64,000 nucleotides of DNA from Nocardioides sp. GY 10113 (GCF_004919105.1 NZ_STGK01000013.1:1-64000), one strand, 5' to 3'; positions 50,127 to 59,262 are shown, counted from the stretch's first letter. Numbers and translations: made by a program. Notes: generated by a model from the letters alone, not told the origin.

Positions 50127-50660
50127 TCAGCCCGTGGGCCGATCTCCCTCCTCCCCGGGGACGGTTGCGGCCGACAGCCGCGCCGGGAGACGGGCCAGCC
50201 GCCTGCGGTAGGCCGCCAGCGCGGCGCTCGTGCTGGCGGCACCCAGCGCCGCGCGGGCCGCCGCGAGCCTGCGGTCCGCGGAGCGTCGGGACAGGTGCAG
50301 GGCGGTCGCGGCCGCGCCGAGCGACGCGCCGGCGCCCAGGTGTGCGAGCAGCTCGTGCTGCTCGCCGGTGAGCCACCCGGCCGGGTCCGCGCCGACCCGG
50401 TGGTCGAGCCGCCCCAGCCGCCGCAGGTCGTCGCAGAGGCGGTCCACCACGTCGCGGTCGGCCGTGGCCCAGGCGAGAACCGGGCGCCCCTCCAGGGCGG
50501 CCAGCACCGCGGCGCCCGCCGAGGCCGCGTCGCGCACCCGCACCTCGGCGATCCCGTCCACCGCCGACCAACCGAGGCTGGCGAGCTCGCCGCGGGCGTC
50601 CTCGACCGCGGCCGCGGGACCCTCGACGACCAGCAGCGGCACGGCCGGCGGCTCGCTCAT
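50127..50660 (-). CDS. Small regulator with LuxR-like C-terminal helix-turn-helix
   Basis: 177 aa. The N-terminal half (VPLLVVEGPAAAVEDARGELASLGWSAVDGIAEVRVRDAASAGAAVLAALEGRPVLAWATADRDVVDRLCDDLR) may be a degenerate receiver-like domain without the phospho-Asp. The C-terminal half (LTGEQHELLAHLGAGASLGAAATALHLSRRSADRRLAAARAALGA) is a diverged GerE/LuxR-type HTH. It overlaps the large ATPase-regulator gene by 4 nt and may act with it. Confidence 0.7.
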   Translation of the reverse strand: MSEPPAVPLLVVEGPAAAVEDARGELASLGWSAVDGIAEVRVRDAASAGAAVLAALEGRPVLAWATADRDVVDRLCDDLRRLGRLDHRVGADPAGWLTGEQHELLAHLGAGASLGAAATALHLSRRSADRRLAAARAALGAASTSAALAAYRRRLARLPARLSAATVPGEEGDRPTG

Positions 50661-53209
50661 GCCGGCGCCGCCTCGCTGCCGGTGCCGGTGCCCGTTCCGG
50701 CGACCGTGCCGGCGCCCAGCGCGGCGAGGTGGGCCCGACTGTCGGCCCCGAGCTTGGCGCGAGCGCTGGCGACCTGGGTCTGCACGGTCCGGCGGGCCAC
50801 CCCGAGGCGGGCCGCGATCTCGGCGTCGGTGAGGCCCTGCACCACCAGGTCGACGACCTGTCGCTCGCGGGGGGTGAGCGGGTCTGCGGTCCCCCGTCGC
50901 CGTTCGACGGGAGGGCGCTCGCCGAGCGCGCGCAGCGACCGCCGGCACCGGGCGAGGATCGGCGCATACCCGTGCTCGGCGGCCCGCTCGGCCGCCTCCC
51001 CGAGCACCGCGCTCGCCGACGGGTCCCCGGCCAGCCGTCGCGCCTCGCCCTCGGCCCACCGGCACCACAGTGCCTCCCAGCGGCGCGGCCCGTGCGCCGC
51101 CCGGGCGCGGGCGAACAGCCCGGCGGCCTCGGCGGGCCGGCCGGCCGCGAGCGCGGCGACGCCGTCGAGCTCGGGTCCGGTGCCGGCCACCAGCCCGGCC
51201 GGCGTGACCGGCGGCCGCTCCGGGAGCGGCCACCCCGCCTCGTGGCAGAGCCACGCCATCGCCCGGGTGACCTCGGCGACCATGACGTCCTCCTGCCCGA
51301 GGCTCGCGGCGAAGCCGGACCAGGCCTCGCGCGCCGGCTCGGCGTGGCCGCCGTACGCGTTGGCGTAGACCCGTACGGCGAGGTGGTCCGCGGCGTGGCT
51401 GGCGCGCTCGCCGATCGCGGCGGCCGCGTCCAGGGCATCCTCGACCCGGCCCAGCTGGGCCAGAGCGGTGCCGCGCACGACCTGGACGTCGCACCGGTCC
51501 CCGGGGCTGAGCTGCTCCGCGAGCAGCCGTGCGGACTCGCCGAGCACGCGGTCGTGGTCGCCCCGGCAGCAGTCGACCACCAGCGCGGAGATCTCCGCGC
51601 TGCGCGCCCGCTTGAGCAGCCGCAGCTCCAGGCAGCGGGCGCGCTGGGTGGCGGCCTCCTCCGCCGCCCGGTCCAGCCGACCCGCGGCGGTCAGGGCGAA
51701 GACCAGGTTGTGCCGCGCGTTCAGCTCGCGGTACACGTCGCCGTCGGATCGGGCCTCGGCGATCGCCCCCGCGAACTCGGCCTCCCACCCCGGCCCGCCC
51801 AGTGCCGCCTGGGCACCGGCAGCGGTGGCCCGGGGCCCGGCGGCGCTGAGCCCCTGCTGCCGGGCCAGCGCGACGGCCTCGCCCGCCAGGCGCCGGGCGG
51901 TGGCCGGGTCGTTGCGGACCACCAGCGCGGCGGTGGCCTGGCGGGCCCGGACCAGGGCCTCGCCCTCGGTCCCGGGCACGGCGAGGGCGCGGCCGCGGTC
52001 GACCTCGGCGAGGTAGCGGTCCCACTCCCCGGCCTGGAACGCCTGCGTGGCCCGGGCCAGGGCGACCGCCACGCCGTGCGGTCCCGCGACCTCGAGGCCG
52101 TCGAGCAGCCGCGCCGCCTCCCCCGGCTCCCCCGCGGTGCAGGCGGCCTCGGCCGCGCGGGCCCGCAGCAGGACCGCGCCGTCGCCGTCGCTCGCCTCGG
52201 CCGCGGTCGCCAGGTGGCGCCACCGCTCGCCCGGGGTGAGCGCGGCGTCGACCGCGGCCAGCGCGGCCCCGCGGGCCGCCTCGCGGTCGCCGACGGCGAG
52301 CAGGTGCCGCGCCGCCTCGCCGGGGTGGTCCGCGAGGCGGACCAGCACCCGGTGACAGCGCCGTCGACGCTCCTCGGAGACCAGGTCGACGACGACCTCG
52401 GCGATCAGCGCGTGCCGGACCGAGGCCACGCCGTCGTGGTCCACGCCGACGATCCCGGACTCGCGCAGGTCGGCGATCGCGGCGAGCTCGGTCGCGGGCA
52501 GCGGCCGACCGGCCAGCGCGAGGACGACGAGGTCCTCCAGGGCGGGCTCCGGCAGCGCCCGGCACCGGGCGAGCACCGCGCGGGTGAGGCTCTCGGAGAC
52601 GCCGTCGCGGGCCAGCTCCTCCAGCAGCAGCGGGTTGCCGCCGCTGCGGGCCAGCAGGTCGGCCGCCTCGGCCGGCACCAGGCCGGGCCGGAGCCGGTCG
52701 AGGAGGCGGCGCGCGTCGTCGCCGCCGAGCGGCTCCAGGTCCAGCCGGGACGCTCCGGCCTTCTCCAGGCGGGCGGCGACGTCGGGGGCCGCCGGGTGCC
52801 CGCGGCGCACGGTGATCAGCAGCGGGACCACGCCGACCAGCCCCTCGAGGCTCGCCAACGTCGCCTCGTCGGCCCAGTGCGCGTCCTCGACCAGCAGCGT
52901 GGCCGCCCGCGCGGGCAGCTCGGGGACGGTGCCGAGGAGCTCGCCGAGCAGCGCCAGGACGTGCGCGACGTCGCCGCCCCAGGTCTCCTCGTCCAGCTCG
53001 GGGAAGGCCCGGCGCAGCGCGAGGTAGGGCATCCAGGAGAGCGTCGCGAGCGCACCGCCGACCCGGACCGACCGGCCGGCGAGCGCGGCCGCGGCGAGCG
53101 CCGACTTCCCGACGCCCGCCTCGCCCACCACCAGCACGGCGCGGGGCGGTTCGTCGAGCAGCGCGCCGACCTCGGCGAGGTCCGCGTCGCGCCCCACCAG
53201 TCTCGGCAT
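50657..53209 (-). CDS. LuxR-family ATPase regulator (LAL/MalT-like)
   Basis: 850 aa. Walker A GEAGVGKS (29-36) and Walker B LLVEDAHWAD (105-114) define a STAND-type NTPase. A long Ala/Arg-rich helical-repeat region (about 300-770) follows, then a LuxR HTH (DPLTPRERQVVDLVVQGLTDAEIAARLGVARRTVQTQVASARAKLGA, about 775-825). These switch proteins bind a ligand, hydrolyse ATP and activate target promoters. ATG 53209 lies 6 nt after TACACT, so leaderless. The repeat GCGCTCGAC, at 53227 and 53261, lies in the divergent promoter region and might be an operator. Confidence 0.9.
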   Translation of the reverse strand: MPRLVGRDADLAEVGALLDEPPRAVLVVGEAGVGKSALAAAALAGRSVRVGGALATLSWMPYLALRRAFPELDEETWGGDVAHVLALLGELLGTVPELPARAATLLVEDAHWADEATLASLEGLVGVVPLLITVRRGHPAAPDVAARLEKAGASRLDLEPLGGDDARRLLDRLRPGLVPAEAADLLARSGGNPLLLEELARDGVSESLTRAVLARCRALPEPALEDLVVLALAGRPLPATELAAIADLRESGIVGVDHDGVASVRHALIAEVVVDLVSEERRRRCHRVLVRLADHPGEAARHLLAVGDREAARGAALAAVDAALTPGERWRHLATAAEASDGDGAVLLRARAAEAACTAGEPGEAARLLDGLEVAGPHGVAVALARATQAFQAGEWDRYLAEVDRGRALAVPGTEGEALVRARQATAALVVRNDPATARRLAGEAVALARQQGLSAAGPRATAAGAQAALGGPGWEAEFAGAIAEARSDGDVYRELNARHNLVFALTAAGRLDRAAEEAATQRARCLELRLLKRARSAEISALVVDCCRGDHDRVLGESARLLAEQLSPGDRCDVQVVRGTALAQLGRVEDALDAAAAIGERASHAADHLAVRVYANAYGGHAEPAREAWSGFAASLGQEDVMVAEVTRAMAWLCHEAGWPLPERPPVTPAGLVAGTGPELDGVAALAAGRPAEAAGLFARARAAHGPRRWEALWCRWAEGEARRLAGDPSASAVLGEAAERAAEHGYAPILARCRRSLRALGERPPVERRRGTADPLTPRERQVVDLVVQGLTDAEIAARLGVARRTVQTQVASARAKLGADSRAHLAALGAGTVAGTGTGTGSEAAPA

Positions 53210-53215
53210 TTTCGC

Positions 53216-53221
53216 AGTGTA
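53216..53221 (-). promoter_or_regulatory. Leaderless -10 element of the LuxR ATPase regulator
   Basis: TACACT on the - strand, 6 nt before ATG 53209. Confidence 0.55.
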
Positions 53222-53293
53222 GGGCCGCGCTCGACGTGGGTTGGCGCAAAAGCACGATGCGCGCTCGACCCCGCGCCGAGGAGCCTCGTCGGC

Positions 53294-53635
53294 ATGACGA
53301 CACTTCAGGTTCCGGGGCACCAGCAGCCGCTCGCCGAGGCCGACGCCACGCGGCTGGCGCTGCTCTCCCCACGCGAGCTCGAGGTCCTCTGCCTGGTCGC
53401 CCAGGGGCACAGCAACGCCGAGATCGCCGCGGCGCTGGTGATCTCGGTGACCACGGTGAAGAGCCACTTGGCCCAGCTGCTGCGCAAGCTGCTGGCCCGG
53501 GACCGGGTGGCTCTGGTCGTGCTCGCCTGGCGCGAGGGGGTGGTGGCCGCACCCCCGACGGGTGCACCCCAGCGCCCCCGCGGCGCGGCGCGGCCGGGCC
53601 ACGGCCGGTGCACCGGCCTCCGGGTCCGGTGGTGA
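53294..53635 (+). CDS. Orphan LuxR-type DNA-binding protein
   Basis: 113 aa with one domain: a LuxR/GerE HTH (LLSPRELEVLCLVAQGHSNAEIAAALVISVTTVKSHLAQLLRKLLARDRVALVVLAWREGVV, about 23-85). No receiver or ligand domain is present; the last 30 residues are Arg/Pro/Gly-rich. It is divergent from the large LuxR regulator across an 84-bp gap. A GTG four bases before its stop begins the next gene's possible upstream start, so the two are probably coupled. Confidence 0.85.
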   Translation: MTTLQVPGHQQPLAEADATRLALLSPRELEVLCLVAQGHSNAEIAAALVISVTTVKSHLAQLLRKLLARDRVALVVLAWREGVVAAPPTGAPQRPRGAARPGHGRCTGLRVRW

Positions 53636-53640
53636 TCGCG

Positions 53641-55752
53641 ATGCGTGCTCGGAGACGGACGGTCCTCGCGACGATCGTCCTGCTGGCCGGCACCACCGCC
53701 GCGGCCGCCACCGCCGTCACCGCCGTCGCCCCCGCACAGGCGGCGGCCCGACCCGACCTGCGGGTGGCCGCGGTGACGGCGCCGGCCACGGTCGTCCGGG
53801 GAGCGCGACTCGCCGTCTCCGCGAAGGTCCGCGCCGCGCGCGGGTCGCGCGCCGCGGCGAGCCGCACCCGGTTCCTGCTGTCCCGGGACCGGCGCGCGAG
53901 CGCGAACGACGCGGTCCTGGCGACCGTGCGGACGCCCGCGGTCGCTGGCGGCGCTCGCCGTACCGTGACCGCTCGCGGAGCCGCCCGGGTCGCGACGGGC
54001 CGCTGGTACGTCATCGCCTGCGCCGACGCCACCCGCACGGTCCGCGAGCGGCGCGAGGGCAACAACTGCCGCGCGTCCTCCGCCCCGGTGCGGGTCGAGG
54101 CGAAGCCCACCGCGCCGCCGCCCGGCGACGGACTCGCGCACACCCCGAACCCGATCGACGTCGACCACGAGGTCGATGTCGATGCGGCGCGGTCGGTCGA
54201 CGTCGGCACCTCCGGCGGCGAGGTGTCCGCGACCGGCACGGACGGCACCCGCTACCGGCTGACGATCCCGCGGGACGCGCTGCTCTCGCCGGCGACGATC
54301 ACGCTCGCCCCGGTCGCCTCCGTGGAGGGCGCGCCGGTCACCGGGCCGGTCCGCGCCGTCGAGATCACACCGCACGGCCTGATGCTGCTCGAGCCGGCCA
54401 CCCTGACCATCACGCCACCCGACGGCGCCGACCTAACCGGCGGCACCGGCTTCCTGTTCGACGAGGGCGGCCTCGACTTCCACGCCTACCCGGCCGAGGT
54501 GACTCCCGGCTCCGCGACCATCGGCCTCCTCCACTTCTCGACCCCCGGCATCGCGGCGCCCGCCGACGGTCAGGTCGCGCCCGGCAGCGGGCGGTGGCCG
54601 CGCCGCGCCCAGTCCCAGCTCGAGGCGGCGGCGGCCGACCTGCTGGCCCGCGAACGCCAGCGCCAGGAGGACGGCGCGGCCGGCGATGCCGACCTCGAGG
54701 AGAAGCTGGAGCAGCTCCTCGGCGAGTACGAGCGAGACGTCCTCCAGCCGGCTCTGCGCGACGGGACCCGGTGCGGTGCGTGGCAGGCGGCGCGCGCGGC
54801 GGTGGCCGCGGCGTCGACGCTGGGCAAGCAGCGCCAGCTGGTCGGCCTGACCTCCGGCCCGGAGTACAGCGACCTCACGCGGCGGCTGATCCACGACGTC
54901 CGGATCGCGCAGGCCGACTGCGCCCACCGCTCCTGCGTCGACGACCACCACATCGGCAGCGCGCACCTGCTGATGGGCGAGGTGCGGCAGTACGTGCTGC
55001 GCGGTGAGCAGGACGAGATCGACCGCCTCGAGCCGATGCTCCGCGACTGCCTGACGTTCCAGGTGGAGGTCCGCGCCACCGTCGCCGGGGAGACGCACTG
55101 GCTCGACGGCGCTGCCGCCGGCCTCGGCGGCCGCTTCTACTACACCTACGACAAGTCGGCCCGCCTCGACGGGGGCACCACGATGACGCTGCGGCCGGAC
55201 CCGCGCTACGGCCTCAACGGCCAGGGCGAGACCCTGCTCACCGAGTTCCGCCACGTCGAGGACGGGCGCGACGCCGATGGCAAGGACCTCGTGCCCTTCA
55301 GTGTCCGCGCCACCACCTGGGACCCGGGCGTGGCCAGCGCCCGGTTGGACTTCGACTTCAACGCCTACCTCCCGATCTGGGCCGACGGGTGGAGGTACTT
55401 CCCGCCGGTGATCGCGGGACAGGTCGTGCTGGACGTGCGCAGCAGCGCCCTCGCCTACGGCGTCTCCGTGAACGACCCGCTCACCGAGACCTACACCCGG
55501 ACCAGCGGGGCAGGCACGACCACCACCCAGACGCAGACCTGGGTGAGCGCGGTCGAGCAGCTCGCCTACGCGCTGCTCCCGCAGTCCGGCATACGGCCTG
55601 CCGTCGTCCTCCGCGCCCGCGACCAGGCCGGCGCGACCCTCCTCGACCGCACGTGGACCCGCACGCGCGCGCTCTGCATCGCCGAGGCCGACGCGCAGTG
55701 CGAGGAGACCACGACCCTGCGCGTGGTGCTCACCCACACGCCGGGCGCGTGA
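53641..55752 (+). CDS. Large secreted protein with CARDB domain
   Basis: 703 aa from ATG 53641 (GTG 53632, overlapping the LuxR stop, is possible). Signal peptide (RRTVLATIVLLAGTTAAAATAVTAVAPAQA). A CARDB-like beta-sandwich (PDLRVAAVTAPATVVRGARLAVSAKV ... WYVIACADATRTVREREGNNC-type, about 35-145) follows. Next is a ZU5/Ig-like segment (YRLTIPRDALLSPATITLAPV, HGLMLLEPATLTITPPDG, about 200-310), an Ala/Glu/Gln helical part (330-385), and a C-terminal region of unknown fold with several Cys. No catalytic motif seen. It is probably a cell-surface or exported protein controlled by the neighbouring LuxR proteins. Confidence 0.8.
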   Translation: MRARRRTVLATIVLLAGTTAAAATAVTAVAPAQAAARPDLRVAAVTAPATVVRGARLAVSAKVRAARGSRAAASRTRFLLSRDRRASANDAVLATVRTPAVAGGARRTVTARGAARVATGRWYVIACADATRTVRERREGNNCRASSAPVRVEAKPTAPPPGDGLAHTPNPIDVDHEVDVDAARSVDVGTSGGEVSATGTDGTRYRLTIPRDALLSPATITLAPVASVEGAPVTGPVRAVEITPHGLMLLEPATLTITPPDGADLTGGTGFLFDEGGLDFHAYPAEVTPGSATIGLLHFSTPGIAAPADGQVAPGSGRWPRRAQSQLEAAAADLLARERQRQEDGAAGDADLEEKLEQLLGEYERDVLQPALRDGTRCGAWQAARAAVAAASTLGKQRQLVGLTSGPEYSDLTRRLIHDVRIAQADCAHRSCVDDHHIGSAHLLMGEVRQYVLRGEQDEIDRLEPMLRDCLTFQVEVRATVAGETHWLDGAAAGLGGRFYYTYDKSARLDGGTTMTLRPDPRYGLNGQGETLLTEFRHVEDGRDADGKDLVPFSVRATTWDPGVASARLDFDFNAYLPIWADGWRYFPPVIAGQVVLDVRSSALAYGVSVNDPLTETYTRTSGAGTTTTQTQTWVSAVEQLAYALLPQSGIRPAVVLRARDQAGATLLDRTWTRTRALCIAEADAQCEETTTLRVVLTHTPGA

Positions 55753-55765
55753 GGAGTGCCCCCGG

Positions 55766-56470
55766 TCAGCCGCGCCACGCCTCGTCGCTGCTCAGGTCGG
55801 CGTGCTGCACCACCCAGGTGTGCATGGCGATCGCCGCCGCCGCCGACGCGTTGATCGAGCGGGTCGAGCCGAACTGGGCGATGGAGAACGTCCCGTCGCA
55901 GCGCTCCCGCGCCGCCGCCGAGAGGCCCGGCCCCTCCTGCCCGAACAGGAAGCAGACCCGCGGCGGGAGGCTCATCGTCTCCAGGTGCAGCGAGCCGGGC
56001 AGGTTGTCGATGCCCAGCAGCGGCACCCCGCCACCGGCGCCACCGTCGCCGTCGTACGACGCGAGGTAGTCGTGCAGGTCGTCGACGGTGGCGTGGTGCC
56101 GGACGTGCTGGTAGCGGTCGGTGACCATCGCACCGCGCCGGTTCCACCGGCGGTTGCCGACGATGTGCACCTCGGCGGCCAGGAAGGCGTTGGCGGAGCG
56201 GACGATCGTGCCGATGTTGAAGTCGTGCTGCCAGTTCTCGATGGCCACGTGGAAGCCGTGCCGCCGGCTGTCGAGGTCGGCGACGATCGCCTCCATCGAC
56301 CAGTAGCGGTAGCGGTCGACCACGTTGCGCCGATCACCGCCGGCGAGCAGCTCGGGGTCGTAGCGCTCGCTGCCCGGACCGGTGGGCCACTCGCCCTGCC
56401 ACGGCCCGACACCGACCTCCGCCGGGCCGTGCGGCATCGGGTCGTACGGCGCGCGCTGTTCCTCCGACAC
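55766..56470 (-). CDS. TrmH/SpoU-family RNA 2'-O-methyltransferase
   Basis: 234 aa. SPOUT fold motifs in order: HVAIENWQHDFNIGTIVRSANAF (motif 1), CFLFGQEGPGLS (motif 2) and TFSIAQFGSTRSINASAAAAIAMHTW (motif 3), with the knot at the C-terminal half. It uses S-adenosylmethionine to methylate a ribose of tRNA or rRNA; the target is not predictable. GTG 56470 is set by TAGGGT 7 nt upstream. About 70 N-terminal residues precede the SPOUT core. Confidence 0.9.
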   Translation of the reverse strand: MSEEQRAPYDPMPHGPAEVGVGPWQGEWPTGPGSERYDPELLAGGDRRNVVDRYRYWSMEAIVADLDSRRHGFHVAIENWQHDFNIGTIVRSANAFLAAEVHIVGNRRWNRRGAMVTDRYQHVRHHATVDDLHDYLASYDGDGGAGGGVPLLGIDNLPGSLHLETMSLPPRVCFLFGQEGPGLSAAARERCDGTFSIAQFGSTRSINASAAAAIAMHTWVVQHADLSSDEAWRG

Positions 56471-56477
56471 GGCGTCG

Positions 56478-56483
56478 ACCCTA
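56478..56483 (-). promoter_or_regulatory. Leaderless -10 element of the RNA methyltransferase
   Basis: TAGGGT on the - strand, 7 nt before GTG 56470. Confidence 0.55.
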
Positions 56484-56583
56484 GCCGCGGCCCGCTGCCG
56501 GACCGGCGGCGCCAGGACGGCCCCACGCGGTGGCAACCGTCACAAGCCAACCCCCGCCGGGTGTGGTAGTGGGCGCGGCCCGG

Positions 56584-56589
56584 TAGCGT
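56584..56589 (+). promoter_or_regulatory. Leaderless -10 element of dedA
   Basis: TAGCGT, 6 nt before GTG 56596. Confidence 0.55.
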
Positions 56590-56595
56590 GACCGT

Positions 56596-57354
56596 GTGAG
56601 CCCGGCCCTTGCACTGCTTGCCGAACCGTTCCTGCTCGGCATGAAGTGGATGGAGCCCGACTGGCTCCTCAGCGAGTTCGGCGCCGAGCTGTTCTGGCTC
56701 AGCCTGCTGATCATCTTCGTCGAGTGCGGCCTCTTCTTCCCGTTCCTGCCGGGCGACACGCTGCTGTTCGCCCTGGGCATCTTCATCGCCGGGGAGAAGA
56801 TCGACCTGTTCCCCGGGCCGCCGATCGTCGAGATGGGCATCGCCATCCTGCTGCTCACCGCCGGGGCGTTCCTCGGGAACGTGGTGGGCTACGAGATAGG
56901 CCGCAAGATCGGGCAGCCGCTCTACCAGCGCGACGGGCGCATCCTCAAGCGCAAGTACCTGGAGCAGACCGCGGTCTTCTTCGACAAGCACGGCAACAAG
57001 GCCCTGGTGATCGGCCGGTTCGTGCCGTTCGTGCGGACCTACATCACGGTGGTCGCGGGCGTGACCCGGATGGACCGGCGGCGCTTCTTCAAGTGGAGCC
57101 TGGTCGGCGCGGTGCTGTGGGTGACCTCGATCCTCGCGCTGGGCTACTTCCTGGGCCGGGTGCCGGTGCTCGGGCCGTTCCTGTCGGACAACATCGACTA
57201 CGCGATCCTGGTGATCCTGCTCTTCTCCGCGATCCCGGTCGCCTGGGAGTGGTGGCGGCACAAGCGGACCAGCGGCCCGGAGGCCGAGGACAACGACCAC
57301 GACGGCATCCCCGACCGGGACATCATGGGCCTGGACACCACGCACCACGACTGA
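56596..57354 (+). CDS. DedA-family membrane protein
   Basis: 252 aa, about five TM helices. FVECGLFFPFLPGDTLLFALGIF is the first DedA motif. FFDKHGNKALVIGRFVPFVRTYITVVAGVTRM carries the conserved Arg residues of the SNARE-associated/VTT domain. The C-terminal tail is acidic. Family members include lipid flippases or scramblases (for example undecaprenyl phosphate transporters). Which lipid is moved here is not known. Confidence 0.9.
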   Translation: MSPALALLAEPFLLGMKWMEPDWLLSEFGAELFWLSLLIIFVECGLFFPFLPGDTLLFALGIFIAGEKIDLFPGPPIVEMGIAILLLTAGAFLGNVVGYEIGRKIGQPLYQRDGRILKRKYLEQTAVFFDKHGNKALVIGRFVPFVRTYITVVAGVTRMDRRRFFKWSLVGAVLWVTSILALGYFLGRVPVLGPFLSDNIDYAILVILLFSAIPVAWEWWRHKRTSGPEAEDNDHDGIPDRDIMGLDTTHHD

Positions 57355-57377
57355 CCCCGACCACCACCTCGACCACT

Positions 57378-57417
57378 GAACGAGCCCGCGTCGCCGATCG
57401 GCGACGCGGGCTCGTTC
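57378..57417. terminator. Bidirectional terminator between dedA and pyrE
   Basis: A perfect 40-bp palindrome, GAACGAGCCCGCGTCGCCGA followed directly by its reverse complement, between convergent genes. Confidence 0.9.
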
Positions 57418-57437
57418 GTCGTGACGAGGCCAGCCGC

Positions 57438-57980
57438 TCAGCCGGCCGCGGCGCGCGCCAGGTCGAGCTCGGCCTTGGTCAGCACCGGACGGATCTCCAG
57501 CTCGACGTCGGCCAGCGGGTTGACGTCCTCGGGGCTGCGGTCGATCGCGCAGACCACGGTCTCCACGATCCCGCCCGCCGCGCGCAGCGCGTGGGTGGCG
57601 TCGCGGACCGCGCCGCCGGTGGTGATCACGTCCTCGATCAGCGTGATCCGCTTGCCGGCGAAGTCGCGGCCCTCGGCGAGCTTGGCGGTGCCGTACTCCT
57701 TGGCCTGCTTGCGCACGAAGAGGCACGGGATGCCGACCAGCTGGCTGACCGCGGTGGCGATCGGGATGCCGCCCATCTCCAGGCCACCGAGCAGCTCGGT
57801 GTCGTGCGGCAGCAGCTGGGCGACCTCGCGAGCCACCCGCGCCAGCAGCAGCGGGTCGGCCTCGAACAGGTACTTGTCGAAGTACTCGGTGCTGACCTGC
57901 CCCGAGCGCAGCGTGAACTCGCCGGTCAGGCGGCAGGTGGCGTCGATGTCGGCGGCGAGGTCGGTGTCGGTGGTGCTCAC
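57438..57980 (-). CDS. pyrE: Orotate phosphoribosyltransferase PyrE
   Basis: 180 aa. Transfers phosphoribose from PRPP to orotate to give OMP in pyrimidine synthesis. PRPP-binding loop IEDVITTGG (115-123), catalytic loop VRKQAKEYGTAKLAEG, and the N-terminal GEFTLRSGQVSTEYFDKY are present. GTG 57980 lies 6 nt after TAGCCT. Only pyrimidine gene in the window. Confidence 0.95.
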   Translation of the reverse strand: MSTTDTDLAADIDATCRLTGEFTLRSGQVSTEYFDKYLFEADPLLLARVAREVAQLLPHDTELLGGLEMGGIPIATAVSQLVGIPCLFVRKQAKEYGTAKLAEGRDFAGKRITLIEDVITTGGAVRDATHALRAAGGIVETVVCAIDRSPEDVNPLADVELEIRPVLTKAELDLARAAAG

Positions 57981-57986
57981 CGCCCC

Positions 57987-57992
57987 AGGCTA
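57987..57992 (-). promoter_or_regulatory. Leaderless -10 element of pyrE
   Basis: TAGCCT on the - strand, 6 nt before GTG 57980, and only 13 bp from the -10 of the divergent aminotransferase. Confidence 0.55.
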
Positions 57993-58005
57993 TCGCCGGC
58001 GAGCG

Positions 58006-58011
58006 TAGGGT
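58006..58011 (+). promoter_or_regulatory. Leaderless -10 element of the aminotransferase
   Basis: TAGGGT, 7 nt before GTG 58019. With the pyrE element it packs two divergent starts into 38 bp. Confidence 0.55.
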
Positions 58012-58018
58012 CGGCGTC

Positions 58019-59239
58019 GTGCCCCGATCCGCCGCAGCCCCCGCCCACGCCGGAACGGGGAGGAGCCGGCGAGCGCGCCGGGTGCGCGGCATGGGCACCA
58101 CCGTCTTCGCCGAGATGTCGGCGCTGGCCGTGCGCACCGGGTCGGTCAACCTCGGCCAGGGCTTCCCCGACAGCGAGGGGCCGCCGGAGGTGATCGCCGC
58201 GGCGGTGCGGGCACTGCGGACCGGCCACAACCAGTACGCCCCCGGCATCGGCGTCCCGGCGCTGCGCCACGCGATCGCGCGCCACCAGCGCCGCCACTAC
58301 GGCCTCGACCTGGACCCCGACTCCCAGGTCACGGTGACCACCGGGTGCACCGAGGCGATCGCCGCAGCGATCCTCGGCCTGGTCGACCCCGGCGACGAGG
58401 TGGTGGTGCTCGAGCCGTACTACGACTCCTACACCGCGATGCTGGAGTTCGCCGGCGGCGTACGGCGCCCGGTGACACTGCGGGCCCCCGACTTCCGGCT
58501 CGACCCGGACGAGCTGGCGGCCGCGGTGACCCCGCGGACCCGGCTGATCCTGCTCAACACCCCGCACAACCCGACCGGCCGGGTGCTGGACGCCGAGGAG
58601 ATGGCGGCGGTCGCCCGGGTGGCCATCGAGCACGACCTGGTCGTGGTCACCGACGAGGTCTACGAGCACCTCACCTTCGACCGCCCGCACATCGGGCTGG
58701 CCACGCTGCCCGGCATGGCCGAGCGCACCCTGACGCTCTCCAGCGCCGGCAAGTCCTACGCGGTGACCGGCTGGAAGGTCGGCTGGGCGACCGGGCCGGC
58801 CGACCTCGTCGGCGCGGTGACCGCCGCCAAGCAGTGGCTCTCCTACACCTCCGGCGCGCCGCTGCAGCCCGCGGTGGCGGTGGCCCTCGACGAGCACCCG
58901 GACTTCCCGGCGGAGGTCGCGGCACGGCTGGCCGAGCAGCGCGACGTGCTCTCCGCGGGGTTGGCCGACGCCGGGCTGACGCCGTACCGGAGCGAGGGGA
59001 CGTACTTCGTGACCACCGACGTCGGCCACCTGGGCTGGGCCTCCGGCCGGGAGTTCTGCCTGGCGCTGCCCGAGCGGGCGGGCGTGGTCGCGGTGCCCTC
59101 GGAGGTCTTCTACGACGACCCGGACGCGCCCGGCTCGGGGCGCCACCTGGTGCGCTGGGCGTTCTGCAAGCGCCCGGAGGTGCTGGCCGAGGCGGCCGCG
59201 CGGCTGGCGGCGGCCGACCTCACCCGAGCCGGGGGTTAG
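58019..59239 (+). CDS. Class I/II PLP aminotransferase
   Basis: 406 aa fold-type I aminotransferase. PLP lysine K245 in SSAGKSYAVTGWKVGW. LNTPHNPTGRVLDAEEM, DEVYEHLTFD, and the N-terminal NLGQGFPDSEGPPEV and GHNQYAPGIGVPALRHAIARH match the kynurenine/methionine (YbdL) and DapC-type branch. Substrate is not certain from sequence: N-succinyldiaminopimelate or a methionine/aromatic 2-oxo acid is possible. First 25 residues are Arg/Ala-rich, and the family core begins at GTTVFAEMSALA. Confidence 0.88.
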   Translation: MPRSAAAPAHAGTGRSRRARRVRGMGTTVFAEMSALAVRTGSVNLGQGFPDSEGPPEVIAAAVRALRTGHNQYAPGIGVPALRHAIARHQRRHYGLDLDPDSQVTVTTGCTEAIAAAILGLVDPGDEVVVLEPYYDSYTAMLEFAGGVRRPVTLRAPDFRLDPDELAAAVTPRTRLILLNTPHNPTGRVLDAEEMAAVARVAIEHDLVVVTDEVYEHLTFDRPHIGLATLPGMAERTLTLSSAGKSYAVTGWKVGWATGPADLVGAVTAAKQWLSYTSGAPLQPAVAVALDEHPDFPAEVAARLAEQRDVLSAGLADAGLTPYRSEGTYFVTTDVGHLGWASGREFCLALPERAGVVAVPSEVFYDDPDAPGSGRHLVRWAFCKRPEVLAEAAARLAAADLTRAGG

Positions 59240-59262
59240 GCACCACCGAACCGGGAGTCGGG

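Noticed and set aside
47724..51368. Very long open frame on the + strand opposite ilvA/fba and the propeller gene
   Set aside because: Typical shadow of GC-rich coding: it runs through several proven - strand genes, is low in complexity and has no domain.
50127..54248. Long - strand open frame of over 1,300 codons
   Set aside because: Only its last 177 codons (the small HTH protein) look real; the upstream part is the frame-shifted shadow of the LuxR ATPase gene.
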